Shown here: positions 52,095 to 63,711 of the stretch, one piece after another
How the letters are laid out: the number at the start of each line of letters is the position of its first letter
Position numbering within the stretch: the first letter of the stretch is position 1
Assembly: GCA_907163345.1 (NCBI GenBank)
Contig: CAJQUN010000332.1
Span: forward strand, 186,001-250,000
DNA: 64,000 nucleotides
Reading direction: 5' to 3'
Origin: Haberlea rhodopensis
Taxonomy: Eukaryota > Streptophyta > Magnoliopsida > Lamiales > Gesneriaceae
The notes under the pieces: model-generated
The model's database searches: none
What the model saw: the letters and a program-made list of their open reading frames with translations, nothing else
What the model was told of the DNA's origin: nothing
Position numbers and translations under genes: made by a program

Positions 52095-54125
52095 TGTAAT
52101 GCCTCGATTTGTTTAATACACGTATGATATGATTATGGTGTAATTATCTCACTTGACGATATGATAACTGGGGGTTCGAGTGGAACCAATAATGAATTGA
52201 TTCATATATGAAATGAAATATGGGAAGGCATGAAACATGGTGTGTAATGCATTCATAATATAAACATATGAATTATGGATTAAGAGTTGAAGGTGCATCA
52301 ATATGTGCATATGAGTTTGCATTTGAGTATGCATATGACTTTAATGTGAATTAGAGTTTCATTTTGAATTTGAGGTTCATTTCATGTACATGTGATTTAA
52401 CATGTAATTATCTCCAAATGACATGATATCAAGTAAGATAAGGACTTAATGACCTTATATCAAGTACATGATGGAGGCAAAATCACATAATACACCACTT
52501 TCACCTAAAAATCTCTACAAGCTCCTCTCCAAACCCTTAGAGCTTTTGGTAGGCAAAGCTTGGATTTTCACTTGTGAAGTGAGCTAGGAAGTTGGGTGAA
52601 GTGATTTCTTAGCCTCTTGGTAAGAAATTCATAGTTGTATACTTGAATTATTCATTAATGTTGATATATGTGAAGGAAAAGCTCAAGTGTGCATGTGTAC
52701 AATCATAACATGTTTATATGCTAGGAATTGGAATCTATGATGTTAGATTTATGTTTATATGTTCCTAGGTATTGCAAGAAACATGTTGACATGGTTTAAT
52801 ATGAGGTGTAGGAGAAGATTCATGGAGATAAGCTTGAAAATCGCCATGCTCTCACTTTTCTGGGCATAAGCGATCGATCGCCGATGACAGTAACATTTTA
52901 AGGCGGTGAAATTGGATGGCGATCGATCGGTGAAAGTGTCGCGATCGATCGCGATGAACAGAGCATTGTGGCGATCGATCGCCAAGTTATTGCGATCGAT
53001 CGCGAGGGGGCAGAGAGTTTTGGCGATCGATCGGTGTTTATCGCGATCGATCGCCAGTGTTAATATTTTGAAAAATAAAATATTTTGTGGAATTTGATTT
53101 TAATGCCTATGATCACATGATATATTGTTGGCATTGTTGTAGCACCATCACAGGGGACAGGACAACGAGGCACTTAGCTATTGACAACTGCTTTATCTCG
53201 TTTGTGTCGCAGTACAGGTACGTGTTGACGTACGGAGTATAGATATGATATGATGATGCTATTATGGTTTTGATATCATATGATTTATGTTATCGTTGTG
53301 TCATATGATTGGTAGTATCATATGCATGTGCATACATAGATTTCATATGAGTGGTATGGATGCCTTGATAGATATGTGTATATGCTTTGGTACGATCATT
53401 GTCTTGATAGATATACCTGGTGGGGTATATGCTTGGACTGCCACGATAGATATGCTAGTGTTGGGCATATGCTTTGACTGGGATCGGTGCCTGGATAGAT
53501 ATGCTAGTGTGGGGCATATGCTTGGGCTGGATCGTTGCCACGATAGATATACTACATATGCTTTGGCTTGAGAGATATACGCCTGGTGTGGGTATATACT
53601 CTGGTTATTATCACAGATGAGTATGGTACTATGATATGTGCTGCTAATATGAAGATGTGATGTGGTTTCACTGACATATTGAGCTGAATAGGCATATCAT
53701 ATGAGACTCGTGATAATAGGGAACTTGTTGAGACATGTCATGACATAGTGCATTTGTGGATGCATGATACAGAACATTCACGTTATCTGATTTATTGTGC
53801 TTTATCATTGATATTGATATTGTGTTTTGATATTGCACTGAGATAGTTGTTATCTATACTCACGTTGTGAATGTTTCTGTAGGGACTCATAGACGTGGGG
53901 AGCGTGAGTCATGATTTCCGCTGCGAGGGGAACCACTGCCTAGGAGTTCTTTTGAATTAGGTTGTTTATGTACATGATATGTATAGTTTGTTAGGTTTTT
54001 GATAACCTTGTAAACAACTTAACTAGTATGAACTCTTAATCCGTGCATGGTATATTACTTAATTCAGACTCACAGATGTATATTTAATGGATTAACTAAT
54101 TGGATTAAGTAAAGCAGGCCCCACA
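52095..54125 (+). repeat. Element A 3' LTR
   Basis: This LTR of 2031 bp is the partner of 26591-28639. It lacks 21 bp that carry one CGATCGATCG core, so the array here (52870-53054) has seven cores. It also holds the candidate intron (52620-53142) and the GATAGATAT hairpins (about 53366-53600). Several changes cluster at its last 40 bp. Confidence 0.92.
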
Positions 54126-54167
54126 ATTTCATGACATGAATGATTAAAACTCATCATCGTATAACAT
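54126..54167 (-). repeat. Element B right LTR remnant
   Basis: Matches 20688-20730 of the B left LTR. It ends at a shared AACAT, where sequence changes to the leader of a C element. Confidence 0.8.
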
Positions 54168-54255
54168 TAATGCCATCATGCATAAATATGTGCTATCAAT
54201 AACTTCCTAGGCCCTCAACAGCCCCAATGAGCAACCACTGCTCTGATACCACTAA
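54168..54255 (-). mobile_element. C element internal remnant with primer site
   Basis: Matches 11229-11316 of the inner C element. The minus strand primer site TGGTATCAGAGCAGTGG is at 54235-54251. The rest of this element's interior and its left LTR are absent, lost at the junction with B. Confidence 0.8.
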
Positions 54256-56824
54256 TGTAAGGACCCCATATACTTAACCCTTGATTAGTGTATTAATCAT
54301 TATGTGTGGCACATGCTTTCAATAAAATTATTCGGGAAACTCAGATGATACTTTACCATTGAATGGCAATTTCAAAGTTTTCTTTAACATACAGTGTTAT
54401 AAGCTCATCATCCTAACAACAACAGACTCACAGGGTTCGCCCATTACACCACTTTTTACATTGTGGACTTTTATAAAAATTTGGGCAGAGTCTCCCCATA
54501 AATAGAGCTATCCCGGAATAAAAGCACAACACATAACATAATTCCCGGCCAGGGAAGACATAAAACTCATCCGAAAACAGCAATATCAAGTAAATTCCCA
54601 GCCAGGGAAGACACCACACATATGACAACAAAAGTGAGTTTCAACACCCACAATACACCAATGACTCTCATATCATTTAGCAATTCTACCTCTAATTGCA
54701 TGCAACATAGAATGAAAGAGAGAAAGGTTCATGCCTTTATATACAACGCATATACAAGTAATCTTGCTCACATGCGAGCATCATGAATATGTATATAACC
54801 CTCATGGGTATATAAGTACTCTATACGATACCGTGCTCCATCAAGCCCTGGTACCACGATCCTGGGAGTACATCCAATCAACAGCTCGAGCTCATCTCCA
54901 AAGCCATCGATGTACCTGTTCACCTGCCCCAACAGAGACAGCCCCCAACGGGGTGAGCATACCAATTCCACAATTTCATAAGCATAATGACATAATACAT
55001 AATTTACGAAAATGTAAATATTGTGGAACATATGTGATACTTCCTGGATGGTATCATCCTCATCATAGCGTACCCCTGTAATAATCCTGTTCTCAAAACA
55101 GATAAATCATCAAATCCTGAATATGCAGTTAATCATCATATTGGTTAACCCTAGCCAGTTTCAATTTAACAACATTTCATAACATCTTTCTTTATCTAGC
55201 AATTATCATAATTCTAGATATCATATTGAGATTTCCTTAACTTCCGATACTAGTTAATCACTTCTCTGATTAACTACGTCTCTGTTCTTATTCATTACCA
55301 ATAGGGAATAAAATACAGATATCCTAGATATCTAATCAAATACCACCTTTTTCATTTCTTACTTCAAGTAGCATCATACTATCGGTGTTTGCTCCGTAGC
55401 AACCACACCCCATCATTTGCTCGCTTCATAGCGGCACTAAGCATTTCACCATGTGAATCAACATAATGTAATCAAGTCCTGGTACCATCATAGTAAAACA
55501 TTTCATGTATTTTAAATCATGCATCATACTTGCAAAAACATCATTTAAACTATGCTCGTACGCTAAACGTACCTTAAATCCTCGAAGTCCGAGCCAAACC
55601 TTGTTCGAGTTCCATGCCCCGAGGAACGATGTGCTAACACGATAAATAATTCACAATTATTTACGAACATGCAACCCATGCTCAAGCACATCCATAACCC
55701 TCAAAATATTGTCGACACACGACAATTAAACATCTAAAAGACCCGGGGCAGGGTACATGCAGGGAAGGAAAACGAATGCAACATCTCGAAAAATTGCTCA
55801 AGAACACCTTCAATAATTCGAACCCAACCAACACAAATCAAACCCGAATAATCACCATAATTCATCTAACACATGAATTAATCAATTAACAACAACAATA
55901 ATCGCCCCACATGCCAAAACCCCCAAAATTCGAATTCAAGCCCTAACTTCGAATCCAATTCCTCAATTTCGAACACAATCAAGCATCATAATGCATTTAA
56001 ACAAGAATTAATCGAATAACAACAAGAATCATCATCCTCATGCCAAAAATCCAAATTTTCGAACCCTAACTCCCAAAATCGAGCTGAAATTCGAACTAAA
56101 AGCAACAATTATTTCGAACCATAAAAGTCTGAAATCATCGACTCAAAATCAGCTTAAAAACGCCCCAAAAACACCAGAAAAATCGTACCAAAAACATACC
56201 AAAATCGAGCTCCAAAAATCGGACAGAAATCAGTTTTTGAACCCTACGCTTCTCTGGCAAATCCGAGCTCAAATCGCGACCAAACTTCAAATTGATGGTA
56301 TGGATAGGAGCGCCTGGAAGAGACGATTCCAACGGCGGGTGGCACGCGCCGAACGGCGGCCGGACGGCGGCGGGCGGAGCACTTTTGTGCGCGGTGGTCA
56401 AAGGGGATCGGGAAAGGGGCGCGCGGGTGGAGAGAGAAATGAGGTGCTGAAATGGTTCCGATAATTAAAATCTCGGGTTCAACTGGTATTTATAGCAAAA
56501 ATACCCCGAAATACTAATATCCCCACAAATACATCATGATTCATTAAAAATCATCTGTTTTCAAAAACTCTCTCTCTAACTCAAAAACCCCCTACCGGTG
56601 CCCACACCAAGCACCCGAGATTCCGAGTCATACTAAAAACCCAACTCACAGGTTTTCACCGAAATGAGAATACGATCTCAACCTCGGGATCCAACGATCC
56701 CAATTACTCAAATAGACGAGCCCAGAAGGCCCAACACCGCGATTAAACTCCATGTCGCCACGTAAAACAACTTTAGGGGTTATTAATACTCCGGGATTAA
56801 CATCCCTAATCTCAGGTCATCACA
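54256..56824 (-). mobile_element. C-family LTR, right end of a deleted element
   Basis: This LTR of 2569 bp begins TGTAAGG and ends CATCACA. It is clearly homologous to the other C LTRs but more diverged, especially around 55080-55560. It is the 5' LTR of a minus-strand element whose body is gone. No gene is seen. Confidence 0.85.
56485..56495 (-). promoter_or_regulatory. Candidate TATA box of C LTR
   Basis: CTATAAATACC on the minus strand, 330 nt inside the LTR, as in the other three copies. Confidence 0.5.
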
Positions 56825-59023
56825 TGTTTTAGCTTGGTTAAATCATGTAGGGTTGTATAGTTTTATTCAAATTGCCTCTTGTTGGATCGAATTGTTGCTG
56901 CGGTTTGAAGAATTCTGCTATCGATTTTGCTTCCCTGCTGCTTGTAGGCTTAACTTCATGCTTAGTCGCTTATTATCTTGTTTGGTTTGGGTTTTGGCTT
57001 GAGTATCACATGGTGGAGGGTTTAATAAGCTTTGCAATTTCAATTTTTGTTGAGCCGATTTTCTGTTTCAAATTTTGGGGATTTTGCTGTCAATATCTTT
57101 AGGCTTTGTTGCTCATGAGTTTTGTTCATGTTTAGGCAATTTTTAACTCATTGGGCACGCGTTATCACAAGTTAAATGTTGACACAGATGTTTGGGCAGC
57201 ACCTTATTTGTTTCATGTTATGTTGATCGATTTTTGCTGCTGTGTGTGAGTGTGAGTCACTGTGTGCGTGAGTTTGTGCGTGTGTTAATTTGTGTGTTTA
57301 GATGTTGTTTACACATTTGTGTGGGTATTTTAGTGTGTAGATGGTGTTTATGCAAGTAATTATGTATTCCTACTACATGTATTGAAGTGTAAATGTGTTA
57401 TAGATGTATGTGGTTAGATGAAGCATTGTAAATGAAGAATGATAACTTGTATTGGTATAGCGGGTTAAGGCGGTTAAGTGATTACAATTCGAGTACGAAT
57501 ATTGTAATTGGGAATTGGAGAGCATGAGGGATGCTATTAATTGTTAGAAGGGGAATTGTTGACTTGTACATTGACTAGTATCATTGTTGGTTAAATATGA
57601 AGATTAAAAATCATGCATGGAAGGTGCTTGTTAATATGCTTAAATGTGGTTCAAGTGTGGGCCTAAGCCTTGTTAGTGGGGGTGAAAAGCACTAACTTGG
57701 CTTGTAGCCATTGTAATAATTTGGTGGGTGTTGATACTTATTTAATCGATTATTACTTTGATAGATTATGGATATATGAGATAAAAGTTGTCGAATTTAA
57801 ATAATTGAAATTATATGATCGATATCGGTTGGATTATAAATGAGCTAATATTGAGTGATGGTTTTAATATAGATCCTACATGATTCTTCGGATGTCGGGA
57901 TAGCGTATCATGTTGTCGACTATAAGGTACGTGGTGACGTACGAGCAGGTACAATATGAATTATTTCATATTCTAGTGTTCATATATCGTTGAATTGTGA
58001 TGACTGAATATAAGTGAACGGATATGTCAATTGAGTTTATTATATGTGGTATGGTGGACACGTAAATGTACGTGGTCCGGACATGGAATTGGGCATGGAT
58101 GCCTTTGGCATGACTAGTATGAGAAAGTGTTGAGTGATAGATTGATAGACAGAACTGCATTGATATGGAATTATTTATGATTGAGCATAAATAATATATT
58201 CTTGTTGTATTGAATTCATCGTGTGGTTGAGTATCATATTTTCAGCGACGATACTAAAGTCGATATTATGAAGGCGTGTAAGATTGAAATAGGAACATTG
58301 CGTGGAAGCTATACAGATTCAGGACTTCACAGGGAGTACATCTTATAGATTTTCGATACTCTTAAATTATGATATCATGATCTTTATGCATTGTTATGAT
58401 ATGGGTAGCGTGATGTTGGTATCCTCACCCTGTGGGGGGGCTGTTTCTGTTGAACAGGTAGAACAGGTACGACATGTACTACTGCGTTTTGGGATGGTAA
58501 GCTCGAACTCGTTGAACGATGCTGCTTCCCGGAGTGTGGTTGGAGTATGGGATGAAGGCATGCATTATTTATGCATTTAACTGGTATTCAATTATTTATT
58601 GCTCGTATGTGAGCATCTGGATGCATGTATATGAACTTTATAATGGTGTTGAAGCCCATTTTTGATGTCTTCTTAGTATTGTGTTTTCCCTGGCTGGGAA
58701 CTTACTTAGGGTTTTGGTTTCTTATCAGTATTGTGTTTTTCCCTGGCTGGGAGTTATTTTGTGATGTGTTTCATTTTCGGATAGCTCAATTTATGGAGAG
58801 ACTCTGCCCAATTTTTTATAAAACCCATAAAGTAAAAGTGGTGCAATGGTGATGATAATGGGTGAACCTTGAGTCTTATTGTTGGTAGAAGTGATCATTC
58901 CATGCTGAGTATCATGGAGAATATGTGAAGCATGTAATGATTCTTTTATAGAATGATTTTTTTTTTATACTCATACGATGTCATAAATGCATTTATGACG
59001 AGTTAAGGGGTTGGGGCCTTACA
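56825..59023 (+). mobile_element. Element G 5' LTR, left part missing
   Basis: Begins where the C LTR ends and finishes GGCCTTACA before a primer site. The true LTR start (TGTGATGC as at 62514) is absent, displaced by the C insertion. It contains an ACGT inverted motif at about 57928-57945. The 76-residue frame near 56872 has no recognisable domain. Confidence 0.75.
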
Positions 59024-59027
59024 TTAG

Positions 59028-59044
59028 TGGTACCAGAGCAGTGG
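59028..59044 (+). other. Primer binding site, element G
   Basis: TGGTACCAGAGCAGTGG, five bases from the LTR; one base differs from the other families within the tRNA match (C for T at the sixth base). Confidence 0.8.
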
Positions 59045-59984
59045 TTGGCTCTTTGGGATGTCTAATGGCCTAGGGATGTGTTGATAGACATGTATATCAC
59101 ATACTTTTATGCATAATTGTAGTCTTCTGTCATTGTGACATGCCGCCTGCTATGTGCATTTTATGATATGAAGCAATGAAAATTGGTGTTATTGCTAACC
59201 ATCGTGATTGCAGGATCGTATGAGATACGAAGAACATGATATTGATAAACGACCAGCAATACCAATGAACATACACAATGAGGGTGGTATGGTTGAAAAG
59301 CCTCGAGTATGGTAACACATTTTATTTATATCATTAGCTGGACTATGGTGAAAATAATAATGCGTTTAAGGTGTGCGATGAATGACATCGCTGACGGTAA
59401 TTAATGTTGATGACAAGTGGACGTTGTTACTAGTAGAGGGATAAATGCGTTTTATTGAGTTGAGTTTGGTGTACATGTTATGTATATGTATGTGCAGTGC
59501 TGAGAAATCTGATTTTGCAGGAAAAATCAGGAAATGAGTAAGATGATACGTTGTCTAAGGACAGTAATGGTGGATAACAGACAGTGGAATATTCGGGTAT
59601 GATTTCCATATGATTATGAGATTTCAATTGATATTGAGCATACAAAAGTATTGCAATTAGAGTCTTGCTACAGGTATATCACCAAAGATGGATCATAATA
59701 TTTGCCACTCATATGTCGAAGTGATGGTTAATGCCGCTGTCATATCATAGCGCGGGATATTATTGAGCCGCCGATATAACGTAGTAGAATTTGTGGACTG
59801 TTGTGTTAACCTTGATGCAGGTGTATGGAAATATCGGTGAGATTATGGGGAATGGGCATCACCTCTTGAGTCCAAAGGACAATGTGCACATGTACGGGGT
59901 CACCTCTTGCGCCTACGGGGCATGTGGCACGTGCATGGGAGTATCTCTTGGGCCTACGGAACAAAGTGATACATTTTTGATGAT

Positions 59985-60135
59985 GCCGTTGTCGTGTCGA
60001 AGCGATGGTAGATGCCGCTGTCATGTCGAAGCGATGATGCTGCTGTCATGTCGAAGCGATGATGCCACTGTCGTGTCGAAGCGATGATACATGGCGCTGT
60101 CACGTCGAAGCGATGATGCCGCTGTCATGACGTAG
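59985..60135 (+). repeat. Short tandem repeat with AGCG/CGCT hairpins
   Basis: Five or so units of about 26-33 bp containing TGTCGAAGCGATGATGCC or variants; AGCG pairs with CGCT or a variant of it. Confidence 0.8.
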
Positions 60136-60244
60136 CAACGCGATCGGGAACAAAGTGCTGCATGTAACGTGAGCCACCTCTTGGGTCCGAAAGGAGCAAA
60201 GTGCTGCATGTAGTGTGAGCCACCTCTTGAGTCCACGATTGTTC

Positions 60245-60540
60245 CGTTGATTATATGACGATGGTTCTTGCCACCGATTGTATAGCGATGTTTTATGCCG
60301 CTGATTATTGGCTATGGTTTATGCCGCCGGGTATTCATAGCGATTGTTCATTACACTATTCTATTGGCGATGGTTCATGCCGCCGAGTATTATATAGCGA
60401 TGCTACACTCCGCTACATCTACGGTGATGGTTCATACCACCGGATATCTATAGCAATGATCTATTCCGCTGATTCTATAGCGAGGGTTTGTGCCGCTAGT
60501 CCTATGGCGATGTTTCATGCCGCTGATATGTCGAGGCAAT
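60245..60540 (+). repeat. Mini-hairpin array of element G
   Basis: Alternating units of about 30 bp. Stems include AGCG/CGCT, GGCG/CGCC and GGTG/CACC around loops like ATGGTTCATGC. It is the same motif, in the same element orientation, as the C arrays at 9955-10085 and 14400-14995. Confidence 0.8.
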
Positions 60541-62476
60541 GAGTATTTTTGGATGATCATGTTATTGATGATGAGTATATCAATTGTTTATTGATATGAA
60601 ATTATATTTTGTGGAATATTTATGTTGAGAACAGGGACAGTTTAAAGGATCAAGTATGGATCCGCTGTGTACAGTAAGTGTTATTACATCTTATTGTTTT
60701 AAGAATGTAAATTTATTCATTGTGATTATGGATATTATATGTATGCCCGTAGTGGCGATGAGATTATGCATGCCAGTGTTGGCGATGAGTATTGATATAT
60801 TGCTATTGTGTTAGCAATAAATAATGTTGTACCGTTATTGTGTTAGCAATAAATATTAATGATAGGTTGATTGCATATGGCAGTGAGCGTTGTATTATAC
60901 AAATCATATTATTGTTTCTTGGACACTTGAGTTGTAGGCTCAAGAGAATATTGGAATGTTCCACGGGAGCGAGGAATTGAGGTAAATCATTTCGTTTGGT
61001 TTAACATGTTTGATTTATGTAGATGGTGAACTATCGCAATTGATTGGTACGGTTTATGAGTACCAATTTAAAGACGAGGAAGAATTGAGAAATAAATTGA
61101 ATAAAGTATAGTATTGATATGTTCATTGATTAATCATGCAGAAACGAGATAAAAGTGGGGTAATGATGATCAGATTGAGATGATATTGGTTTATGAGAAC
61201 ATGATTATTTTGTATACTATGAGATTAATGATCTGTTAATCACGATATGTTGAGTTAAATGTAACCATGTTGGAATGAGATTAATGAACAGGTCATGAGA
61301 TGACAAGGAACATCACAGGATGACGTGAATAGCTACGAATGTCCTGTGTGGACGTGTGATCATTGTGAACGTTGCGGGTCGACGTAGTAAGTACGAAATT
61401 ATGATGTTATTCTCTAGTATATAATGACAACACTGATAAATAATCATGGAGTGATTAATGATAAGTTAGACATGATGTGATAGATAATATAATAATGTCA
61501 TAATGAGAATACATGAGATATATGACCATTTACTTTAAATGATGGATCATTTTGATATTTTGTTTGAAACTGGAAGGCATATAAATGATGATATATGCGA
61601 TGAGACTGATGAATGAGAAATCATGAATACATACTACACTATGATATGTTATTCATTTATGAAATAGTACTTTGTTGATTGAAGAGAGTTACGTCGTTGA
61701 GGTATGAAATTGATTCTTGTATTGAATTTTATCACACAGATATGAGATAGTATGTTGTAGCATGATGTGTACGGAAATGTGTGAATCTTTTGGCGTAGGG
61801 ATATTCATGTTAATGACTGTGATGTTATGAATATCCATAATGCTTAAATGATAAGGTGCGTGGTTCTGACACGTGTATATGAGAAGTACTAATGATATTG
61901 CTTCTAGTACTTATTTTCCACCAGATGACAGCTGGGTGATGAGATATGGAGATGTTGATGTTTAAGGACTCAAGAGTACCAATATTCCCTACGGGACAAT
62001 GGTGGTGTGCGATATGATGATGTTTGAGTACATTTCATACTCTGCAGCTACACAAGAGGAGTTCATGAAGTGTAATTGAAGTTACACATGGCAGCGAAAG
62101 ATATTAAGGAAGTTAAACTCATGACACGATTGGAGATAAATCGAGCGTGATTGAGGTTGAAGTACATGATTTCATTTGAAATCTCATGAGATGAGGTTAG
62201 TATCACCTTGATACTGTTTAATGTTTGAGATAACTATTGTGTACATGATATATAATTCTTATAGATGTCACATATTTGCGAAGCATAATTTAAGATACTA
62301 ATGTTGGGATATGGTAAAGTTATGTGATTTGTAGTCTTGTGATCGTTGGTGTAATGTGGCACGTGTGAGCCGTGATGATTCGAATGTCTGTCATCCTAAA
62401 GATGGTCAAGTAACTATTTTGAGCTGTATAATGGTATGTAAAGTTTACTGTTGGCTTTTATGGTAAGCATTCATTT

Positions 62477-62513
62477 AAATTTCGAGGTCGAAATTTCATT
62501 AGATGGGGAGAAT
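62477..62513 (+). other. Polypurine tract and hairpin, element G
   Basis: AAATTTCG/CGAAATTT, an 8-bp stem with loop AGGT (62477-62496), then AGATGGGGAGAAT to the LTR. Confidence 0.8.
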
Positions 62514-62773
62514 TGTGATGCTCCGAATAATTGATAATTGTTCTTTTAATTTAATTGTGGTACTTTATCAGACAATTTCAGGATTAAATTTTTGGGCATC
62601 GTATTTTTGGATCGGAGTTTGAATAAATAATTCTGGGTTGAACTTGTGATGTAAATTAAAGTTATTATTCTATGGAATGATAATTGAATGGTGGAGATTT
62701 AAACTTGGCTTTGAGATGAGTATATAATTGCAGAGGTAAGATTCATTCCAGGTTTAGATTTAACAACACTCTT
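62514..62773 (+). repeat. Element G 3' LTR, first part
   Basis: Begins TGTGATGCTCC and is related in reverse complement to the D LTR end at 1300-1462. It is interrupted at 62774 by H. Confidence 0.8.
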
Positions 62774-63269
62774 TGTGATATCCCCGAAATAATTAATTGT
62801 AATTTGGGCATAATTATGATTATGTGATTATATATGGTGATAATCAAATTATGTGTTGGAATTAATTATCTTGGTGAAATTCTTATTCACATGGTAGGCG
62901 TGACCCGGTGATGCATTTCAGGGTGCATGTTGTGCATGATGGGAAATTGGTTGTTAGCATGATTTAATTGTGATGGTTGATAATTACTTGGAAAGCATGT
63001 ATTTTAATTGAGGTTTTGGGTGTATTTTGGTAAAATACTTTTAAAATAACATGTTGGGGTATTTTATACATCATGCTAATTAATGGGGTACCACTTTTAA
63101 TCTTTAACCCACTTATACCCTTTTCCCCCTTTTAACTCTCATTCATTACCCACAACTCCCAACCCTAACCCAAAACCCCCAATTTTCGTCCAAGCCAAGG
63201 AGGAGGAGGAGAAATCCTTGCAAACTCTTCATTTGTTGGAATCTTGATAGGATTTGAAGTCCAATAGAG

Positions 63270-63711
63270 GTATAAATCCCTCCTTGTTAATTTCTTGAAG
63301 ATTGGTTTTGAAATGGGTTGGTATTTTGGGGTTTATATGGGTTTGTTTTTGGGTATGTGTTGTAAGTGGTTGGGTTATGATTTTTGAGGTGTTTCATGTG
63401 GGTTTTATGCAGTTATTATGGTATTGAGTTGTTGGAATGTTTTAGTTTGAAGTGTGTGTAGTGGAGCTTTGGATTTGTGTTAAAAATGGTGAAATCGTGT
63501 GTGCAGACTGTGGCAATCGATCGCCGTAAATGGCGCGATCGATCGTCTCGAGCCAGTGAAGTCTAGCGATCGATCGGTAAGGCTAGCAATCGATCGCCTA
63601 GACGCAGCGATCGATCGCCAGCAGCCAATTTTTGAGAAATTGATTTTTATGTTGGATTTTATGTATTGGACTATTATTTGGCTTCTAATATTGGATTGTG
63701 TGATTGTGTAG
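63270..63711 (+). other. Candidate LTR leader intron (H)
   Basis: Donor AGAG|GTATAAAT at 63270, TTCTAAT with branch-like A at 63688, acceptor GTGTAG ending 63711. The 23-nt branch-to-acceptor distance equals that in F, I and E, although the intron is only 442 nt. Confidence 0.42.
63512..63618 (+). repeat. CGATCGATCG array (H LTR)
   Basis: Five cores at 63514, 63536, 63567, 63587 and 63608; two have decayed to CAATCGATCG, as expected from C deamination. Offsets 0, 22, 53, 73 and 94 are near whole helical turns. Confidence 0.88.

Larger units (their letters stand above)
26591..54125 (+). mobile_element. Element A, Ty3/gypsy chromovirus, split by element I
   Basis: The 5' LTR is 26591-28639 and the internal part runs 28640-30993. 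Element I occupies 30994-49575. The internal part resumes at 49576 and runs to 52094, and the 3' LTR is 52095-54125. Without the insertion the element is about 8.95 kb. It encodes gag, PR, RT, RNase H, integrase and a chromodomain. It is inactivated by the insertion within RT and by a one-base frame break near 51740. It lies in the B right LTR. Confidence 0.92.
20231..54167 (-). mobile_element. Element B, decayed Ty3/gypsy, interrupted by A
   Basis: The parts are: left LTR 20231-22870, internal 22871-26134 (minus strand), right LTR 26135-26590, and a 42-bp remnant of that LTR at 54126-54167 beyond the inserted A element. More than 2 kb of the right LTR was deleted at 54163-54167. The element has lost gag and part of protease and has many frame breaks. 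It is the host of the A-I-F nest and so predates all three. Confidence 0.85.
59024..62513 (+). mobile_element. Element G internal region (non-coding)
   Basis: About 3.5 kb between primer site and polypurine tract, with no protein frame of retroelement type on either strand. Hairpin repeats lie at 59985-60135 and 60245-60540. A looser repeat of CACCTCTTG-type units lies at 59855-59960 and 60170-60235. The rest (60560-62460) shows nothing I recognise. It is a LARD-like element related to D and C. Confidence 0.72.

Noticed and set aside
56872..57102. Hydrophobic 76-residue frame, possible small membrane protein
   Set aside because: It sits in an AT-rich LTR remnant, has no homologous copy I recognise, and Leu/Phe-rich frames are expected by chance here.
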